DNA of 33,771 nt from Actinomadura formosensis NBRC 14204 (GTDB lineage: Bacteria > Actinomycetota > Actinomycetes > Streptosporangiales > Streptosporangiaceae): contig NZ_BCQQ01000080.1 in the NCBI RefSeq assembly GCF_001552155.1, forward strand, positions 1 to 33,771, in the 5' to 3' direction. The notes beneath the pieces are model-generated. The model did not search any database. It worked only from the letters and a program-made list of their open reading frames with translations, and was not told the DNA's origin. The translations under genes and the position numbers were made by a program. Below, piece by piece: positions 33,631 to 33,771 of this stretch (the stretch's first letter is position 1; each line of letters opens with the position of its first letter).

Positions 33631-33771
33631 CGACCGTCTCCGACGCCGAGGGCGTCCCCTCGGCTGGGGACTCCGACTCCGGACCGGGCCCGCGCGGCCC
33701 CCGCCCGCCCGCACCCCGCCCGCCCGCACCTCGCCCGCACGGCCCCCGTCCGCGCGCACGCGACCGGCTGG
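33627..33771 (+). CDS. Start of a gene cut by the right edge; Pro/Arg-rich N-terminus
   Basis: From the GTG at 33627 the frame is open to the end of the window (48 codons): VTTVSDAEGVPSAGDSDSGP followed by a run of Pro-Arg-Ala/Pro repeats encoded by near-repeats of CCCGCCCGCAC. This looks like a disordered N-terminal tail; the domain that would identify it is outside the window. TACGGT 8 bases before the GTG could make it leaderless. Confidence 0.5.
   Translation, partial: MTTVSDAEGVPSAGDSDSGPGPRGPRPPAPRPPAPRPHGPRPRARDRL

Overview
The window is a dense, very GC-rich (strong G/C at third codon positions, many GTG/TTG starts) chromosomal segment of a filamentous-actinomycete type bacterium. 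The gene set points to an actinobacterium of the Streptomyces/Actinomadura kind: a coproporphyrin-dependent heme pathway with a HemQ/ChdC of actinobacterial type, DUF3000, tandem DUF574 methyltransferases, a DUF1707 protein, an actinobacterial HelD, and a NirA-type sulfite reductase. The genus is an inference. I see no transposase, integrase, phage gene, CRISPR array, tRNA or rRNA. No stretch longer than about 235 bases is without a gene.

Left third (1-10.6 kb): ribonuclease D (cut by the window edge) and DUF3000 run leftwards. A small Cys-rich protein follows. Then come the heme genes hemE, hemG(cgoX) and hemQ(chdC), with a DUF4349 lipoprotein gene antisense between hemE and hemG. hemG and hemQ overlap by 44 bases. 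Next are msrB, a stand-alone LigD-type polymerase, a secreted S15-type peptidase and a DUF4236 mini-gene.

Middle (10.6-25 kb): leuA has a 14-residue leucine leader peptide and competing hairpins in front of it. It is divergent from a GntR/FCD regulator. Then a HelD-type RNA polymerase recycling helicase with a clear promoter, an ATP-dependent DNA ligase (LigC type), two RibD-C/DHFR-like paralogues that converge and overlap tail to tail, a four-helix membrane protein, glgX, a GNAT acetyltransferase, a DUF4262 protein, an unrecognised lipoprotein, and two tandem DUF574 methyltransferases.

Right third (25-33.8 kb): a DeoR-family regulator and galT are separated by an inverted repeat that looks like the regulator's operator. 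An AidB-like acyl-CoA dehydrogenase and a leaderless DUF1707 gene follow. The last block is a leftward assimilatory sulfur operon: sulfite reductase, a small zinc-ribbon protein, cysH (APS reductase type) and a sirohydrochlorin chelatase that would supply the siroheme. In front of this operon lies a 25-codon leader ORF ending in ...RSAICR. Its single Cys codon and its stop abut the 5' arm of a terminator-like hairpin, so it looks like a cysteine-sensing attenuator. Two amino-acid attenuators (leucine and cysteine) are the most interesting regulatory structures in the window.

All calls come from reading the sequence and from knowledge of the families; no database search or folding program was run.
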